Shown: piece by piece, positions 25,489 through 36,741 of the stretch
Layout of the letters: each line of letters starts with the position of its first letter
How positions within the stretch are numbered: the first letter of the stretch is position 1
DNA from: Methylobacterium oryzihabitans
Lineage (GTDB): Bacteria; Pseudomonadota; Alphaproteobacteria; Rhizobiales; Beijerinckiaceae
Assembly (NCBI RefSeq): GCF_004004555.2
Contig: NZ_SACP01000004.1
Coordinates: forward strand, 1 to 64,000
Direction of reading: 5' to 3'
Length of the DNA stretch: 64,000 bases
Notes under the pieces: model-generated
Seen by the model: only the letters and a program-made list of their open reading frames with translations
The model's database searches: none
What the model was told of the DNA's origin: nothing
Program-made: the position numbers and the translations under genes

Positions 25489-25878
25489 TCAGACGCGGCG
25501 GCGCTTGCGCGGCCGGCAGCCGTTGTGCGGGATCGGCGTCACGTCGCGGATCGAGGTCACGGTGAAGCCGGCGGCCTGAAGCGCGCGCAGGGCCGATTCG
25601 CGGCCCGAGCCGGGGCCGGACACTTCGACCTCGAGGGTGCGCATGCCGTGCTCGGCGGCCTTGCGGCCCGCATCCTCGGCCGCGACCTGGGCGGCGTAGG
25701 GGGTGGACTTGCGCGAGCCCTTGAAGCCCATAGCGCCGGCCGACGACCACGAGATCGTGTTGCCCTGCGCGTCCGTGATGGTGATCATCGTGTTGTTGAA
25801 CGAGGCGTTCACGTGGGCGACGCCCGACACGATGTTCTTGCGCTCGCGGCGGCGGACGCGTGTGGTTTCCTTGGCCAT
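25489..25878 (-). CDS. rpsK: Ribosomal protein S11
   Basis: 129 residues, exactly the E. coli length. Highly conserved segments are intact: [39 protein letters not shown], and the C-terminal [17 protein letters not shown]11 lines the platform of the 30S subunit next to S7 and the mRNA exit. It follows rpsM after 118 bp. Confidence 0.98.
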   Translation of the reverse strand: MAKETTRVRRRERKNIVSGVAHVNASFNNTMITITDAQGNTISWSSAGAMGFKGSRKSTPYAAQVAAEDAGRKAAEHGMRTLEVEVSGPGSGRESALRALQAAGFTVTSIRDVTPIPHNGCRPRKRRRV

Positions 25879-25996
25879 CTTGTCTTCCAGATCCTTCAGA
25901 CGCGCCCGTCGTGCCAGGCGCTCGGGATTTCAAACCGTCCCCCCGACGGCACCGTGCCGCCGGGATCTCATGGCGACCCTGACGGGTCGCGCGGCC

Positions 25997-26365
<369 letters not shown>

Positions 26366-26577
26366 GGTGCTCTCCATCGCGTCCCGGGCTTCGGCCGCGG
26401 AACCGAGTGTCTCGTGCGAACGCGCGTCCGGTGGAGTTCCGGCCCCTGCGCGCCGTCCAGACGGCAAATCGGTCCGGAACGGCCCGAAGGGGGCGCGCCG
26501 GACCGTCCGTGTCTGAACGAAGGTGTGCCTGCTAGCGCGGACCGGGCAGCCTGTCAACCACACGACCCGTGCGGCGT

Positions 26578-27180
26578 TCAGGCCGAGACCGGCTGGCGGA
26601 TCGGCTGCAGCACGCCGTCGAGCTGGCGCGTCACCTCCTCGATCGGCGCCATGCCGTCGACCGGGCGGAGCAGACCGGTGCCGGCATAGTACTCGGAGAG
26701 CGGCGCGGTCTGGGTGCGGTAGGCGTCGAGACGGGTCTTGAACACCTCCGGCGTGTCGTCCTTGCGCACCGGCTCGCCGCGGGCGGCGGTCTCAGCGGCG
26801 CGCTTGGCGATGCGCCCGACGAGGGCGTCCTCGTCGACCTTGAACTCGATCACCGCGTCGATGCCGAGGCCCTTCTGCTTCAGCATGGTGTCGAGCGCCG
26901 CGGCCTGGGCCACGGTGCGCGGGAAGCCGTCGAGGATGAAGCCGGGGCGGGCGTCGGCCTCCTCGATCCGATCGGCGACGATGCCGACCACGACCGAGTC
27001 GGGCACCAGCGCGCCGCTCTCCATCAGGCTCTTGGCCTGAAGACCGACCGGCGTGCCGGCCGCGACGGCGGCCCGGAGCATGTCTCCGGTCGAGAGCTGC
27101 GGGATGCCGTAGCGCTCGACGATCCGTGCCGACTGGGTGCCCTTCCCGGCTCCCGGCGGGCCGAGGAGAATGATCCGCAT
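26578..27180 (-). CDS. adk: Adenylate kinase
   Basis: 200 residues, so the short form lacking a zinc-binding LID insertion. It interconverts ATP + AMP and 2 ADP. P-loop [16 protein letters not shown]-binding [11 protein letters not shown], the LDGFPRT signature in [13 protein letters not shown], and a short LID ([17 protein letters not shown]). Its position between secY and rpsM is the classical one in bacterial spc operons. Confidence 0.97.
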   Translation of the reverse strand: MRIILLGPPGAGKGTQSARIVERYGIPQLSTGDMLRAAVAAGTPVGLQAKSLMESGALVPDSVVVGIVADRIEEADARPGFILDGFPRTVAQAAALDTMLKQKGLGIDAVIEFKVDEDALVGRIAKRAAETAARGEPVRKDDTPEVFKTRLDAYRTQTAPLSEYYAGTGLLRPVDGMAPIEEVTRQLDGVLQPIRQPVSA

Positions 27181-27314
27181 AACCTGTCTCTCCCTCCAGA
27201 CCCGGCGGCGGCGACGGATCCGCCCGGGCCGTGTCCTGTTCCGGAGCCGCGCCACGGGCCGCCCCGATCGTCGCGGCGCGGTCCCACGAGCCGGGACCGC
27301 GTCGCGCAGCCACC

Positions 27315-28652
27315 TTAGCGCCTGCGGGCGCCGCGGAGCTTGGCCTTCTTGACGAGACCTTCGTATTGGTGCGCCAGCAGATGGCCGTGCACCTGGGCCA
27401 CCGTGTCCATGGTGACGGACACCACGATCAGCAGCGATGTGCCGCCAAAATAGAAGGGAAGCGAGGCGTAGGAAACCAGGATCTCGGGGATGAGGCAGAT
27501 CAGGGTGAGGTAGGCCGCGCCGATGACGGTGATCCGGCTCAGGACCTTGTCGATGAACTCGGCCGTGCGCTCGCCGGGGCGGATGCCCGGGATGAAGCCG
27601 CCGTGCTTCTTCAGGTTCTCGGCCGTCTCCTGCGGGTTGAACACCACCGCGGTGTAGAAGAAGGCGAAGAACACGATCAGCGCCGCATACAGGAACATGT
27701 AGGCGGGCCGGCCATGGCCGAGATAGGTCGCGAGGGTCGCGATGATGCCGGTGCCGTTCGGATCGGTCTGGAAGCTCGCGGCGGTGGCCGGCAGCAGCAG
27801 CAGCGACGAGGCGAAGATCGGCGGGATGACGCCGGAGGTGTTGAGCTTGAGCGGCAGGAACGAAGTCTGGCCCTCGTACATCTTGTTGCCGACCTGGCGC
27901 TTGGGATAGTTGATCAGCAGCCGGCGCTGCGCGCGCTCCATGAACACGATGAAGTAGACGACCGCCGCCGCCATCACCACGACGCCGAGGATGACCACGG
28001 TCGAGAGCGCGCCCTGGCGGCCGAGCTCGAGCGTGCCGGCGATGGCCGAGGGCAGGTGGGCGACGATGCCGGCGAAGATGATGAGCGACGAGCCGTTGCC
28101 GATGCCGCGCGAGGTGATCTGCTCGCCGATCCACATCAGGAACAGGGTGCCACCGGTCAGCGTGATGACGGTCGACACGACGAAGAACGGCCCGGGATCC
28201 TGGACGATGCCGCCGCTGGTCTGCAGCCCGACCGCGATGCCCCAGGCCTGGAAGATCGCCAGCACCACCGTGAGGTAGCGGGTGTACTGGTTGAGCACCT
28301 TGCGGCCCGACTCGCCCTCCTTCTTCAGGGCTTCGAGCGACGGCAGCACCGAGGTGAGGAGCTGCACGATGATCGAGGCCGAGATGTAGGGCATGATGTT
28401 GAGGGCGAAGATCGCCATGCGCTCGACGGCGCCGCCCGAGAACATGTTGAACAGGCCGAGCACGCCCCCTTGAGCGTTGGCGAAGCTCTGGCGCAGCGCG
28501 TCGGGGTCGATGCCGGGCAGCGGGATGTAGGTCCCGAGCCGGTAGACGATGAGCGCCCCGAGGGTGAACCAGATGCGCTTCTTGAGCTCGTCCGCCTTGG
28601 CGATGGCGCCGAAGTTGAGGTTGGCGGCGAGCTGCTCGGCTGCAGAGGCCAT
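27315..28652 (-). CDS. secY: Protein translocase subunit SecY
   Basis: 445 residues from ATG 28652 ([18 protein letters not shown]), chosen because AAGGAC lies 7 bases upstream; a further in-frame ATG exists 54 bp earlier. Ten membrane helices can be counted. Family segments: [18 protein letters not shown], the plug region [18 protein letters not shown], and [19 protein letters not shown]. SecY forms the inner-membrane channel of the Sec system. 128 bp follow rplO. Confidence 0.97.
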   Translation of the reverse strand: MASAAEQLAANLNFGAIAKADELKKRIWFTLGALIVYRLGTYIPLPGIDPDALRQSFANAQGGVLGLFNMFSGGAVERMAIFALNIMPYISASIIVQLLTSVLPSLEALKKEGESGRKVLNQYTRYLTVVLAIFQAWGIAVGLQTSGGIVQDPGPFFVVSTVITLTGGTLFLMWIGEQITSRGIGNGSSLIIFAGIVAHLPSAIAGTLELGRQGALSTVVILGVVVMAAAVVYFIVFMERAQRRLLINYPKRQVGNKMYEGQTSFLPLKLNTSGVIPPIFASSLLLLPATAASFQTDPNGTGIIATLATYLGHGRPAYMFLYAALIVFFAFFYTAVVFNPQETAENLKKHGGFIPGIRPGERTAEFIDKVLSRITVIGAAYLTLICLIPEILVSYASLPFYFGGTSLLIVVSVTMDTVAQVHGHLLAHQYEGLVKKAKLRGARRR

Positions 28653-28780
28653 GAACGGTGTCCTTGACGGGCGGGACTGCGAAGGTCGGGCTTCGGCGTC
28701 GGTCACGCCTGGAAACGAGGACGGCGGCCACGCGCTGCTCGCACGGGCCGCCGCCGATGACCAGTGACTTAAAGTCTGAC

Positions 28781-29269
28781 TTACGCCGACGCAACCGCGT
28801 CGTCGGCGGCGGCCAGCGACTGGGTCACCGAGCCGCCGGCCTTCTCGATCGCGGCGACGGCGGACTTGGACGCGCGGGCGACCTCGAAGGTCAGCTTCGC
28901 GGTCAGCTCGCCGACGCCGAGGATCTTCACGCCGTCGCGGACCCGGGCGACCACGCCGGCGGCGTGGAGCGCCTCGACGGTGACCGGGGCCGAGGCGTCG
29001 AGCCGGCCGGCATCGACCGCCTGCTGGATGCGCCCGACATTGACCTCGTTGAGGTCGGTCGCGCCGGGGTTGTTGAAGCCGCGCTTCGGCAGGCGACGAT
29101 GCAGCGGCATCTGACCGCCCTCGAAGCCCTTGATGGCGACGCCGCTGCGGGCCTTCTGGCCCTTCACGCCGCGCCCGGCGGTCTTGCCCTTGCCCGACCC
29201 GATGCCCCGTCCGACGCGCATCCGGTTCTTGGTCGCGCCGTCGTTGTCGCGGATTTCGTTGAGTTTCAT
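28781..29269 (-). CDS. rplO: Ribosomal protein L15
   Basis: 162 residues; E. coli L15 has 144 and the excess is a C-terminal alanine-rich tail. Typical glycine-rich N-terminus ([20 protein letters not shown]), then [20 protein letters not shown]15 is a late-assembling 50S protein that contacts many 23S helices. Ten bases downstream of rpmD. Confidence 0.98.
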   Translation of the reverse strand: MKLNEIRDNDGATKNRMRVGRGIGSGKGKTAGRGVKGQKARSGVAIKGFEGGQMPLHRRLPKRGFNNPGATDLNEVNVGRIQQAVDAGRLDASAPVTVEALHAAGVVARVRDGVKILGVGELTAKLTFEVARASKSAVAAIEKAGGSVTQSLAAADDAVASA

Positions 29270-29279
29270 GACGCCCTCC

Positions 29280-29471
29280 TCACGCCGCGTCGTCGAGGAC
29301 GCGCACGAGGTGATGCACCTTCGCGATCATGCCGCGCACCGTCGGGGTATCCGGCAGGGTGGCGACGCGATGCAGCTTGTTCAGCTTGAGCCCGACGAGG
29401 GTCTCGCGCTGGCTGTGCTCACGGCGGATCGGCGAACCGGTCTGCTGCACGCGCAGGGTCTTCTCGGCCAT
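29280..29471 (-). CDS. rpmD: Ribosomal protein L30
   Basis: 63 residues ([20 protein letters not shown]). The central [19 protein letters not shown] is the L30 signature. A small, non-essential 50S protein in many bacteria. It lies 13 bp after rpsE and 10 bp before rplO, in the standard order. Confidence 0.97.
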   Translation of the reverse strand: MAEKTLRVQQTGSPIRREHSQRETLVGLKLNKLHRVATLPDTPTVRGMIAKVHHLVRVLDDAA

Positions 29472-29484
29472 CGGTCAGCCTCCC

Positions 29485-30060
29485 TCACGCCGCGTCGGCG
29501 GATTCGGCGCCCGGCTCGGCATCGCGGCGACGGGCCTGGAGGGCCGACACCTTGAGACCGCGCCGCGCGGCGACCGCACGGGGGGAATCCTCGTTCTTGA
29601 GGGCGTCGAAGGTCGCCCGCACGAGGTTGTAGGGGTTGGACGAGCCGAGCGACTTCGCCACGACGTCCTGCATGCCGAGCGTCTCGAACACGGCGCGCAT
29701 CGGGCCGCCCGCGATGATGCCGGTACCGGCCGGCGCCGCGCGCAGGATGACCTTGCCGGCACCGTGGCGGCCGTTGACGTCGTGGTGCAGGGTCCGGCCC
29801 TCGCGCAGCGCGACGCGGATCAGGCCGCGCTTGGCGGATTCCGTCGCCTTGCGGATCGCCTCGGGCACCTCGCGGGCCTTGCCGTGGCCGAAGCCGACGC
29901 GGCCCTTCTGGTCGCCGACGACGACCAGGGCGGCGAAGCCGAAGCGCCGGCCGCCCTTCACCACCTTGGCGACGCGGTTGATGTGGACGAGCTTGTCCAC
30001 GAACTCGCTGTCGCGCTCCTCGCGGTCGTCGCGGCGACGACCCTCACGTTCGCGTGCCAT
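29485..30060 (-). CDS. rpsE: Ribosomal protein S5
   Basis: 191 residues. The dsRNA-binding-like N-terminal domain includes [19 protein letters not shown] and the fidelity region [19 protein letters not shown]. The C-terminal domain has [21 protein letters not shown]5 helps keep decoding accurate together with S4. An arginine-rich N-terminal tail ([17 protein letters not shown]) and an alanine-rich C-terminal tail make it longer than the 167-residue E. coli protein. Confidence 0.98.
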   Translation of the reverse strand: MAREREGRRRDDREERDSEFVDKLVHINRVAKVVKGGRRFGFAALVVVGDQKGRVGFGHGKAREVPEAIRKATESAKRGLIRVALREGRTLHHDVNGRHGAGKVILRAAPAGTGIIAGGPMRAVFETLGMQDVVAKSLGSSNPYNLVRATFDALKNEDSPRAVAARRGLKVSALQARRRDAEPGAESADAA

Positions 30061-30157
30061 TCGTGTATCCGTTCACTGACGCGGGCGGCGGTCCCGCTCG
30101 CATGATTGCTGTGTCCGCCGGGGCGGAGGCGGTCGCCGGGGCGTCCGCGTCCGAGGA

Positions 30158-30520
30158 TCAGAAGTCGAGGCCGCCCTCGCGGGCCGCGTCGGCGAGCGCC
30201 TTGACGCGACCGTGGAACAGGTAGCCCGAGCGGTCGAAGATGACCTGGGTGACGCCGGCCTGCACGGCGCGCTCGGCGACGAGCTTGCCGACCTCGACCG
30301 CCGCCGCCTTGTCGGCGCCGGTCTTGAGGCGCGAACGCAGGTCCTTCTCCAGGGTCGACGCGGCGGCCAGGGTCCGGCCGGTGGCGTCGTCGATGACCTG
30401 GACGTAGATCTGCTTCGAGGAGCGGAACACGGACAGGCGCGGACGGCCGTTCGCCGCCGCCCGGATCGCCCGACGCACGCGCGCGCGGCGCTTGTCGAGC
30501 ATTTCGAGTTTGCGAGACAT
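30158..30520 (-). CDS. rplR: Ribosomal protein L18
   Basis: 120 residues. Basic N-terminus ([20 protein letters not shown]), [18 protein letters not shown] and the C-terminal [21 protein letters not shown]18 anchors 5S rRNA in the central protuberance with L5. Nine bases after rplF; a 97-bp gap follows before rpsE. Confidence 0.98.
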   Translation of the reverse strand: MSRKLEMLDKRRARVRRAIRAAANGRPRLSVFRSSKQIYVQVIDDATGRTLAAASTLEKDLRSRLKTGADKAAAVEVGKLVAERAVQAGVTQVIFDRSGYLFHGRVKALADAAREGGLDF

Positions 30521-30529
30521 CGTCGGCCC

Positions 30530-31063
30530 TTACTTCTTCTTGCCTTCCTTGCGGAAGATGAACTCGCCGGCGTACTTCACGCCCTTACCCTTGTAGGGCT
30601 CGGGACCGCGGTAATCGCGGATCTCCGCCGCGACCTGGCCGACGCGCTGCTTGTCGATGCCGGCGACGATGATCTCGACCGGACGGGGGGTCGTGATCGT
30701 GATCCCGGCCGGGATCTCGTAGTCGACGTCGTGGCTGTAGCCGAGCGACAGCTTGAGCACCTTGCCGGCGACCGCCGCGCGGTAGCCGACGCCGTTGATC
30801 TCGAGCTTCTTTTCGTAGCCCTTGCTGACGCCCTCGATCAGGTTCGCGACCTGGGCGCGGGAGAGGCCCCACATCGAGCGGGCCTCCTTCGTCTGCGAGC
30901 GGGGCTGGACCGAGATGGCGCCGTTCTCGTGGCTCACCGACACCTGGTCGGGGACGCGGAACTGCAGCTCGCCCTTGGTACCCTTGACCTTCACGGTCTG
31001 ACCGTCGACCGAGGCGGTGACGCCGGCCGGGACGGTCACGGGCTTCTTGCCTACGCGGGACAT
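30530..31063 (-). CDS. rplF: Ribosomal protein L6
   Basis: 177 residues, the same as E. coli. Start [20 protein letters not shown]-terminal repeat with the family motif [21 protein letters not shown]6 sits near the factor-binding site of the 50S subunit. In the standard place between rpsH and rplR. Confidence 0.98.
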   Translation of the reverse strand: MSRVGKKPVTVPAGVTASVDGQTVKVKGTKGELQFRVPDQVSVSHENGAISVQPRSQTKEARSMWGLSRAQVANLIEGVSKGYEKKLEINGVGYRAAVAGKVLKLSLGYSHDVDYEIPAGITITTPRPVEIIVAGIDKQRVGQVAAEIRDYRGPEPYKGKGVKYAGEFIFRKEGKKK

Positions 31064-31097
31064 CTGTCTCTCCTGTTGGGGCTGTCGGTGCCGAAGG

Positions 31098-31493
31098 TCA
31101 GAAGACCTTGCAGAGCACCTCGCCGCCGACGTTGCGCTCGCGCGCCTCGTGGTCGGCCATGACGCCCATCGGAGTGGACACGATGGTGATGCCCAGGCCG
31201 TCGGCGACGCGCGGCAGGGTATCGACCGACGAATAGACCCGGCGGCCCGGCTTGGACACGCGCTCGATCGAGCGGATGACCGGCGCGCCGTCGTAGTACT
31301 TCAGCTCGATCGCGAACTCGGTGCGCCCGTTGCCGTAATCGGTCGTGGCGTAGTCGCGGATGTAGCCCTCGGACTTCAGCACGTCGAGGACGCGGGCGCG
31401 GAGCTTGGAGCCCGGCGTCTGCACCACGTTGCGGCGGCGCTGCTGACCGTTGCGGATGCGGGTGAGCATGTCGCCCACGGGATCGGTGATCAT
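31098..31493 (-). CDS. rpsH: Ribosomal protein S8
   Basis: 131 residues. N-terminal [18 protein letters not shown] and C-terminal [20 protein letters not shown] are characteristic. S8 binds helix 21 of 16S rRNA and in E. coli represses the spc operon through its own mRNA. I could not identify the target hairpin here by eye. Confidence 0.98.
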   Translation of the reverse strand: MITDPVGDMLTRIRNGQQRRRNVVQTPGSKLRARVLDVLKSEGYIRDYATTDYGNGRTEFAIELKYYDGAPVIRSIERVSKPGRRVYSSVDTLPRVADGLGITIVSTPMGVMADHEARERNVGGEVLCKVF

Positions 31494-31508
31494 GGGTGCT
31501 GCCTCCCC

Positions 31509-31814
31509 TTACCAGCTGGACTTCACGAGACCGGGGATCAGGCCCCGGGACCCGAGATCCCGCAGGGCGACCCGCGAGATGCCGAGCTTGCGGTAGAACG
31601 CCCGCGGCCGGCCGGTCATCGCGCAGCGGTTGCGGATGCGGGTCGGGTTGGCGTTGCGCGGCAGCTCGGCCAGCTTGAGGCGCGCCTCGAAGCGCTCCTC
31701 CATCGGCAGCGACTCGTCGTTCGCCGTGGCGAGCAGCGCCTCGCGCTTGGGCGCGTAGAGCTTCACCAGCTCGCGACGCTGCTTGTCTCTCTCGATCTTG
31801 CTCTTCTTAGCCAT
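31509..31814 (-). CDS. rpsN: Ribosomal protein S14 (zinc-free long form)
   Basis: 101 residues, the long form without the CxxC...CxxC zinc site of short S14; only one cysteine is in the equivalent region ([15 protein letters not shown]). Start [20 protein letters not shown], end [10 protein letters not shown], both typical. A 30S head protein. No zinc-regulated paralogue in the window. Confidence 0.98.
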   Translation of the reverse strand: MAKKSKIERDKQRRELVKLYAPKREALLATANDESLPMEERFEARLKLAELPRNANPTRIRNRCAMTGRPRAFYRKLGISRVALRDLGSRGLIPGLVKSSW

Positions 31815-31858
31815 CTTGGTCTGTTCTCCGGTGTCCGCGTCTGAGAGCCGTCAGGCCC

Positions 31859-32425
31859 TCACTGCCGGAACGGGAAGTTGAAGTGCTTCAGGAGCGCGCG
31901 GGCCTCGGCGTCGGTCTTGGCGGTGGTCGCCACGACGATGTCCATGCCCCAGGCGTTCTGCGCCTTGTCGTAGTTGATCTCCGGGAACACGAGGTGCTCC
32001 TTGAGACCGAGCGCGTAATTGCCGCGGCCGTCGAACGACTTCGGGTTCAGGCCGCGGAAGTCACGCACGCGCGGCAGCGCGATGGTGATGAGGCGGTCCA
32101 TGAACTCGTACATCCGCTGCTTGCGCAGGGTGACCTTGCAGCCGATCGGCATGTTCTCACGGACCTTGAAGGTCGCGATCGCCTTGCGGGCGCGGGTGAT
32201 GACCGGCTTCTGGCCGGTGATGAGGCCGAGGTCCTCGGCCGCCACGGTCGCCTTCTTCGAGTCCTGGGTCGACTCGCCGACGCCCATGTTGAGGACGATC
32301 TTCTCGATCGTCGGGACCTGCATCGGGTTGGTGTACCCGAACTCCTCGATCATCTTCGGCCGCACCACGTCCTCGTAGTGCTTCTTCAGCCGCGGCGTGT
32401 AGCCGTCCTTCAGCGCCTCAGCCAT
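31859..32425 (-). CDS. rplE: Ribosomal protein L5
   Basis: 188 residues. Segments [40 protein letters not shown] and [20 protein letters not shown] mark L5. It binds 5S rRNA and contacts the P-site tRNA. Its start codon overlaps the rplX reading frame by 8 bp. Confidence 0.98.
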   Translation of the reverse strand: MAEALKDGYTPRLKKHYEDVVRPKMIEEFGYTNPMQVPTIEKIVLNMGVGESTQDSKKATVAAEDLGLITGQKPVITRARKAIATFKVRENMPIGCKVTLRKQRMYEFMDRLITIALPRVRDFRGLNPKSFDGRGNYALGLKEHLVFPEINYDKAQNAWGMDIVVATTAKTDAEARALLKHFNFPFRQ

Positions 32426-32735
32426 CGATCAGATCTCCCGAGCGCTTCGCGAAGCGAACCTTGCGCCCGTCTTCCAGAACACGAAAACCGACCCGGGTCG
32501 GCTGGCCGTCCTTGGGATCGGCGACCGCCAGGTTCGACAGGTGGATCGCCGCCTCCTTGGAGATGATCCCGCCCTCGCTCGTCTGGGTCTGGCGCTGGTG
32601 GCGCTTCACCAGGTTGACGCCGCGGACCAGGGCGCGGTCCTCCTTCGGCATGACCTGGATCACCTCGCCCGAGCGGCCCTTGTCGCGGCCGGCGAGCACG
32701 ACGACCGTGTCGCCCTTCTTCACCTTCGCGGCCAT
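32418..32735 (-). CDS. rplX: Ribosomal protein L24
   Basis: 105 residues from ATG 32735 ([20 protein letters not shown]), beginning with the KOW motif. [15 protein letters not shown] and [19 protein letters not shown] are typical. L24 starts 50S assembly. The ATG overlaps the rplN stop (TGATG) and its 3' end overlaps rplE, so rplN, rplX and rplE are tightly coupled. Confidence 0.98.
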   Translation of the reverse strand: MAAKVKKGDTVVVLAGRDKGRSGEVIQVMPKEDRALVRGVNLVKRHQRQTQTSEGGIISKEAAIHLSNLAVADPKDGQPTRVGFRVLEDGRKVRFAKRSGDLIDG

Positions 32736-33103
32736 CACAGCACCTCCGGGGCGAGCGAGATGATCTTCATGTGGTTGCGGGCGCGCAGCTCGCGCGGCAC
32801 GGGCCCGAAGATGCGGGTGCCGATCGGCTCCTTCTGGTTGTTGATCAGCACGGCCGCGTTGCGGTCGAAGCGGATCACCGAACCGTCGGGGCGGCGGACG
32901 TCCTTGGCGGTGCGCACCACCACCGCCTTCATCACGTCGCCCTTCTTCACGCGGCCGCGCGGAATCGCCTCCTTCACCGACACCACGATGATGTCGCCGA
33001 CGCCGGCATACTTGCGCTTGGAACCGCCGAGCACCTTGATGCACATCACGCGACGTGCGCCGGAATTGTCGGCGACGTCCAGATTCGTCTGCATCTGGAT
33101 CAC
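32735..33103 (-). CDS. rplN: Ribosomal protein L14
   Basis: 122 residues from GTG 33103 (then [18 protein letters not shown]). The family begins MIQ at this place, and AAGGG lies about 9 bases upstream, so the longer ATG frame is rejected. ENVGGSK-type core is [21 protein letters not shown]14 contacts 16S rRNA in bridge B8. It is the first gene of the spc unit and follows a 408-bp gap. Confidence 0.97.
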   Translation of the reverse strand: MIQMQTNLDVADNSGARRVMCIKVLGGSKRKYAGVGDIIVVSVKEAIPRGRVKKGDVMKAVVVRTAKDVRRPDGSVIRFDRNAAVLINNQKEPIGTRIFGPVPRELRARNHMKIISLAPEVL

Positions 33104-33316
33104 GGACTCACGCCCTTTCCTTGTTTCAGGCAGGTCTCCGCGAGGCACGATTGCCCGGCGGACGGCAGCCTGATGGGGATCTGATGTCCCCGTCCTGGGA
33201 GGCTCGCGCCCCCTTCCATCGAAGAGACCGCGCTGCGGCGCTTGAACGGCGCCGGCGCGGTCAACGCACGCGGATGACGGGCGTGTCCGCCCCTCATGTC
33301 TGTCGTGGAAGCCGGC

Positions 33317-33345
33317 CCTCTACCCTGATTCGGGCCGGCTGGCAA
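33317..33345 (-). promoter_or_regulatory. Candidate sigma-70-type promoter for the spc unit
   Basis: On the minus strand TTGCCA (33345-33340) and TAGAGG (33322-33317) are separated by exactly 17 bp. An 8-bp dyad GCCGGCCC/GGGCCGGC overlaps the spacer. The start would lie about 210 bp before rplN. It is inside the 408-bp rpsQ-rplN gap (33104-33511), which holds no gene. Only sequence resemblance supports it. Confidence 0.45.
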
Positions 33346-33385
33346 GCGTGGCGCGCGCCCTCCCCTTCCGGGTCGGGCCCCCGCG

Positions 33386-33514
33386 TCATACGGCTTCCGA
33401 TCGATCGCTCGACGATCCCTCCGGGATCGCGTCGCGATGCGGAAACCGGCTTCGCTCAGGCGCCGCGCGGGCTGATGATACGATCGCGGGACTGATCGTC
33501 CCGCGATCGTATCA
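33386..33514 (-). repeat. Composite two-hairpin intergenic repeat, copy G
   Basis: First hairpin: a perfect 17-bp stem, 33476-33492 with 33498-33514 and a 5-base loop. The outer three bases (33512-33514) are the TGA stop codon of rpsQ on the minus strand. Linker text CGCCGCGCGGG and the second module GATCCCTCCGGGATCGCGTC follow toward 33386. It lies between the S10 and spc units. Confidence 0.88.
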
Positions 33515-33757
33515 CGCCTCGGCGGCGGCGCTCTCGACCAGCTTCCAGGTCTTGAGCTTCGAGAACGGCCGCGACTCCTCGATGAACACCGTCTGGCCGA
33601 CCTTGGCCGCGTTGTTCTCGTCGTGGGCGTGGTAGTTCTTCGACCGGCGCACGGTCTTCTTCATCACCGGGTGGGTGAAGCGGCGCTCCACCTTCACCAC
33701 GACGGTCTTGTCCTGCTTGTCGCTGACGACGACGCCCTGCAGCACGCGCTTCGGCAT
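33512..33757 (-). CDS. rpsQ: Ribosomal protein S17
   Basis: 81 residues. [20 protein letters not shown] and [20 protein letters not shown] are characteristic of this OB-fold primary 16S-binding protein. Last gene of the S10 unit; its stop codon is the first three bases of repeat copy G, so everything after it is a structured element rather than rplN. Confidence 0.98.
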   Translation of the reverse strand: MPKRVLQGVVVSDKQDKTVVVKVERRFTHPVMKKTVRRSKNYHAHDENNAAKVGQTVFIEESRPFSKLKTWKLVESAAAEA

Positions 33758-33770
33758 GGGTCCCTCTCCT

Positions 33771-33980
33771 TTATGCCGGCTGCAGCGTCTTGCGGCGCTG
33801 CAGCGTGCGGACGCGGGCGATGTCGCGACGGACCTCGCGCACGCGGGCGACGTTCTCGAGCTGACCCGTGGCCCGCTGGAAGCGCAGGTTGAACTGCTCC
33901 TTCTTCAGGTTCAGGAGCTCGTCGCTGAGCTGATCCGGCGTCATCGCGCTCAGGTCAGACAGCCTCTGGCTCGACTTCAT
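33771..33980 (-). CDS. rpmC: Ribosomal protein L29
   Basis: 69 residues, two long helices. Core [20 protein letters not shown], then [20 protein letters not shown]29 sits at the tunnel exit beside L23 and helps dock SRP and trigger factor. 12 bp after rplP, 13 bp before rpsQ. Confidence 0.98.
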   Translation of the reverse strand: MKSSQRLSDLSAMTPDQLSDELLNLKKEQFNLRFQRATGQLENVARVREVRRDIARVRTLQRRKTLQPA

Positions 33981-33992
33981 GGCAGTCTCTCC

Positions 33993-34406
33993 TTAGTCCG
34001 CGATGCGCTGGATGAAGCGCGTGCGGACCGGCAGCTTGGCGGCGCCCAGGCGCAGCGCCTCGCGGGCGATGTCCTCGGCGACGCCGTCGATCTCGAACAT
34101 GATCCGGCCCGGGTGAACCCGCGCCGCCCAGTACTCGGGCGCGCCCTTGCCGGAGCCCATGCGGACTTCGGTGGGCTTGGCCGAGACCGGCACGTCGGGG
34201 AAGATCCGGATCCAGACCCGGCCCTGGCGCTTCATCTCGCGGGTGATCGCGCGGCGGGCCGCCTCGATCTGGCGCGCGGTGATGCGCTCGGGCTCAACGG
34301 CCTTCAGGCCGTACTGTCCGAAGTTCAGGTCGGTTCCGCCCTTCGCGGTGCCGTGGATGCGGCCCTTGAACTGCTTGCGGAACTTGGTCTTCTTGGGTTG
34401 CAGCAT
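33993..34406 (-). CDS. rplP: Ribosomal protein L16
   Basis: 137 residues (E. coli 136). [59 protein letters not shown] and [18 protein letters not shown] are near-invariant. It organises the A-site of the peptidyl transferase centre. Confidence 0.98.
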   Translation of the reverse strand: MLQPKKTKFRKQFKGRIHGTAKGGTDLNFGQYGLKAVEPERITARQIEAARRAITREMKRQGRVWIRIFPDVPVSAKPTEVRMGSGKGAPEYWAARVHPGRIMFEIDGVAEDIAREALRLGAAKLPVRTRFIQRIAD

Positions 34407-34439
34407 GGCTGTCTCTCACACTCTGAGGGCGCGGAGCGC

Positions 34440-35192
34440 TCAGGCCGCGTCGCGTCCGCCGCGATCACCGCGGTCGCCACGCTCGCCGCCGCGCTCACGA
34501 TCGCGACGCCCGCTCGAACGGCCGCCCTCCTCGTGGGCCCGCTTGTCCTGCGCCATCGGGTCGTGCTCGAGGATCTCGCCCTTGAACACCCACACCTTGA
34601 TGCCGCAGGTGCCGTAGGTCGTGAACGCGGTCGCCGTGCCGTAATCGACGTCGGCGCGCAGCGTGTGCAGCGGAACCCGGCCCTCGCGGTACCATTCGAG
34701 GCGCGCGATCTCGGCGCCGCCGAGGCGGCCCGAGCAGTTGATGCGGATGCCCTCGGCACCCAGGCGCATCGCCGACTGCACGGCGCGCTTCATCGCGCGG
34801 CGGAAGGCGACGCGGCGCTCGAGCTGCTGGGCGATCGAGTCGGCCACCAGGGTAGCGTCGATCTCGGGCTTGCGCACCTCGACGATGTTGATCGTCACGT
34901 CGGCCTTGGTCATCCCGCCGACGAGCTTGCGCAGCTTCTCGATGTCCGCGCCCTTCTTGCCGATCACCACGCCCGGGCGGCCCGAGTGGATGGTGACGCG
35001 GCACTTCCGGTGCGGACGCTCGATGACGATCTTCGAGACCGCCGCCTGCTTGAGCTGCTTCATGAGGGCCTGGCGGATCGCCACGTCCTCGTGCATCAGC
35101 TTGGCGTATTCGCCTTTGTTGGCGTACCAGCGCGAGTCCCAGGTCCGGTTGATGCCGAGCCGGAGACCGATCGGATTGATCTTCTGTCCCAT
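34440..35192 (-). CDS. rpsC: Ribosomal protein S3
   Basis: 250 residues, 17 more than E. coli. N-terminal [22 protein letters not shown] domain with [17 protein letters not shown] (GxxG loop), and C-terminal domain to [12 protein letters not shown]. The last 30 residues are a repetitive Arg/Gly/Asp tail ([20 protein letters not shown]), common in alphaproteobacteria. S3 guards the mRNA entry and acts as a helicase with S4. Confidence 0.98.
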   Translation of the reverse strand: MGQKINPIGLRLGINRTWDSRWYANKGEYAKLMHEDVAIRQALMKQLKQAAVSKIVIERPHRKCRVTIHSGRPGVVIGKKGADIEKLRKLVGGMTKADVTINIVEVRKPEIDATLVADSIAQQLERRVAFRRAMKRAVQSAMRLGAEGIRINCSGRLGGAEIARLEWYREGRVPLHTLRADVDYGTATAFTTYGTCGIKVWVFKGEILEHDPMAQDKRAHEEGGRSSGRRDRERGGERGDRGDRGGRDAA

Positions 35193-35202
35193 CAGGTCCT
35201 CC

Positions 35203-35586
35203 TCACGCCGCTTCGGCGGGGACTTCGCGCACCACGATGGTGAGGTTCGCGAAGGGCTTCAGGATGCGGGCGCCGCGGCCGCGGGCGCGGGCATGGAAGC
35301 GCTTCAGGACCAGCGCCTTGCCCACGTAGGCCTCCTTGACGACGAGATCGTCGACGTCGAGGTCGTGGTTGTTCTCGGCGTTGGCGATCGCGCTCTCGAG
35401 GCACTTCTTGACCTCGACCGAGATGCGCTTCTGCGAGAACTGCAGGTCGGCGAGCGCGGTCGCGACCTTCTTGCCCCGGATGAGCTGCGCGACGAGGTTG
35501 AGCTTCTGCGGGCTGACGCGCAGCATGCGCGCGACAGCCTTCGCCTCGTTGTCCGGGAGCGCGCGGGGTGCTGCTGCCTTGCCCAT
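35203..35586 (-). CDS. rplV: Ribosomal protein L22
   Basis: 127 residues. The extended loop that lines the exit tunnel contains [20 protein letters not shown]. The globular core has [19 protein letters not shown] and [18 protein letters not shown]. The N-terminal ten residues are extra. One base after the rpsS stop. Confidence 0.98.
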   Translation of the reverse strand: MGKAAAPRALPDNEAKAVARMLRVSPQKLNLVAQLIRGKKVATALADLQFSQKRISVEVKKCLESAIANAENNHDLDVDDLVVKEAYVGKALVLKRFHARARGRGARILKPFANLTIVVREVPAEAA

Positions 35587-35587
35587 G

Positions 35588-35866
35588 TTAGCGCCTCTTC
35601 GACTTCTTGTCGGCCGCGTGACCGTGGAAGGTCCGGGTCGGCGAGAACTCGCCGAACTTGTGACCGACCATCTCCTCGGAGACGTAGACCGGGATGTGCT
35701 TCTGCCCGTTGTAGACCCCGAAGGTCAGGCCAACGAACTGCGGCAGGATCGTGGAGCGCCGGCTCCAGATCTTGATGACCTCGTTGCGGCTGGAGCCGCG
35801 CGCGGTCTCCGCCTTCTTGAGGAGGTAGCCGTCGATGAACGGCCCCTTCCAGATTGAGCGTGCCAT
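35588..35866 (-). CDS. rpsS: Ribosomal protein S19
   Basis: 92 residues, the E. coli length. [40 protein letters not shown] and [20 protein letters not shown] are typical. With S13 it forms the 30S head. 12 bp after rplB. Confidence 0.98.
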   Translation of the reverse strand: MARSIWKGPFIDGYLLKKAETARGSSRNEVIKIWSRRSTILPQFVGLTFGVYNGQKHIPVYVSEEMVGHKFGEFSPTRTFHGHAADKKSKRR

Positions 35867-35878
35867 GGCGTGAAGCTC

Positions 35879-36715
35879 TTACTTCTTGCGGGAGTGGCGG
35901 CTCGACACGATGAACGTGTCGGTGCGCTTGTTCGAGCGGGTCTTCTTGCCCTTGGTCGGGATGCCCCAGGGCGTGACCGGGTGACGGCCGCCCGAGGTGC
36001 GGCCCTCGCCACCACCGTGCGGGTGGTCGATCGGGTTCATCGCCACGCCGCGGTTGTGCGGACGCTTGCCGAGCCAGCGGTTGCGGCCGGCCTTGCCGAG
36101 CGAGATGTTCATGTGGTCGGGGTTCGAGACCGCGCCCACGGTGGCGAAGCACTGGCCGTGCACGAGGCGCTGCTCGCCCGAGTTCAGGCGCAGCGTCACG
36201 TAGCCCTGGTCGCGGCCGACGATCTGGGCGTAGTTGCCCGCGGACCGGGCGATCGCCCCGCCCTTGCCGATCTTCAGCTCGACGTTGTGCACGATGGTGC
36301 CCACCGGCATGTTGCCGATCGGCATCGCGTTGCCGGGCTTGATGTCGACCTGCTCGCCCGACACCACGCGGTCGCCGGCCTTCACGCGCTGCGGAGCCAG
36401 GATGTAGCTCTGCCCGCCGCCCTCGTAGGAGACGAGGGCGATGAAGGCGGTGCGGTTGGGATCGTACTCGATCCGCTCCACGGTGCCGACCTTGCCGGCG
36501 TGCTCGCGCCGCTTGAAGTCGACGTTGCGCAGCACGCGCTTGTGGCCGCCGCCGCGGAAGCGGACGGTGATCCGGCCGAGGTTGTTGCGGCCGCCGGTCG
36601 AGGTCTTGCCCTCGGTCAGCGCCTTGACCGGCTTGCCCTTGTAGAGTTCCGAACGGTCGACGATCACGAGCTGGCGAAGGCTCGGCGTGACCGGCTTGAA
36701 TGTCTTCAAAGCCAT
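35879..36715 (-). CDS. rplB: Ribosomal protein L2
   Basis: 278 residues (E. coli 273). [20 protein letters not shown] at the N-terminus, the essential C-terminal loop [20 protein letters not shown] with the key histidine, and a basic end. L2 is required for subunit joining and peptidyl transfer. 26 bp after rplW. Confidence 0.98.
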   Translation of the reverse strand: MALKTFKPVTPSLRQLVIVDRSELYKGKPVKALTEGKTSTGGRNNLGRITVRFRGGGHKRVLRNVDFKRREHAGKVGTVERIEYDPNRTAFIALVSYEGGGQSYILAPQRVKAGDRVVSGEQVDIKPGNAMPIGNMPVGTIVHNVELKIGKGGAIARSAGNYAQIVGRDQGYVTLRLNSGEQRLVHGQCFATVGAVSNPDHMNISLGKAGRNRWLGKRPHNRGVAMNPIDHPHGGGEGRTSGGRHPVTPWGIPTKGKKTRSNKRTDTFIVSSRHSRKK

Positions 36716-36741
36716 TGGCTTGTTCCCTTACGCCGTTCCCC

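Noticed and set aside
34440-35192. Arg/Gly/Asp repeats at the end of rpsC as a possible variable repeat
   Set aside because: Such S3 tails are common in alphaproteobacteria and the DNA units are not exact, so there is no sign of a tandem array.
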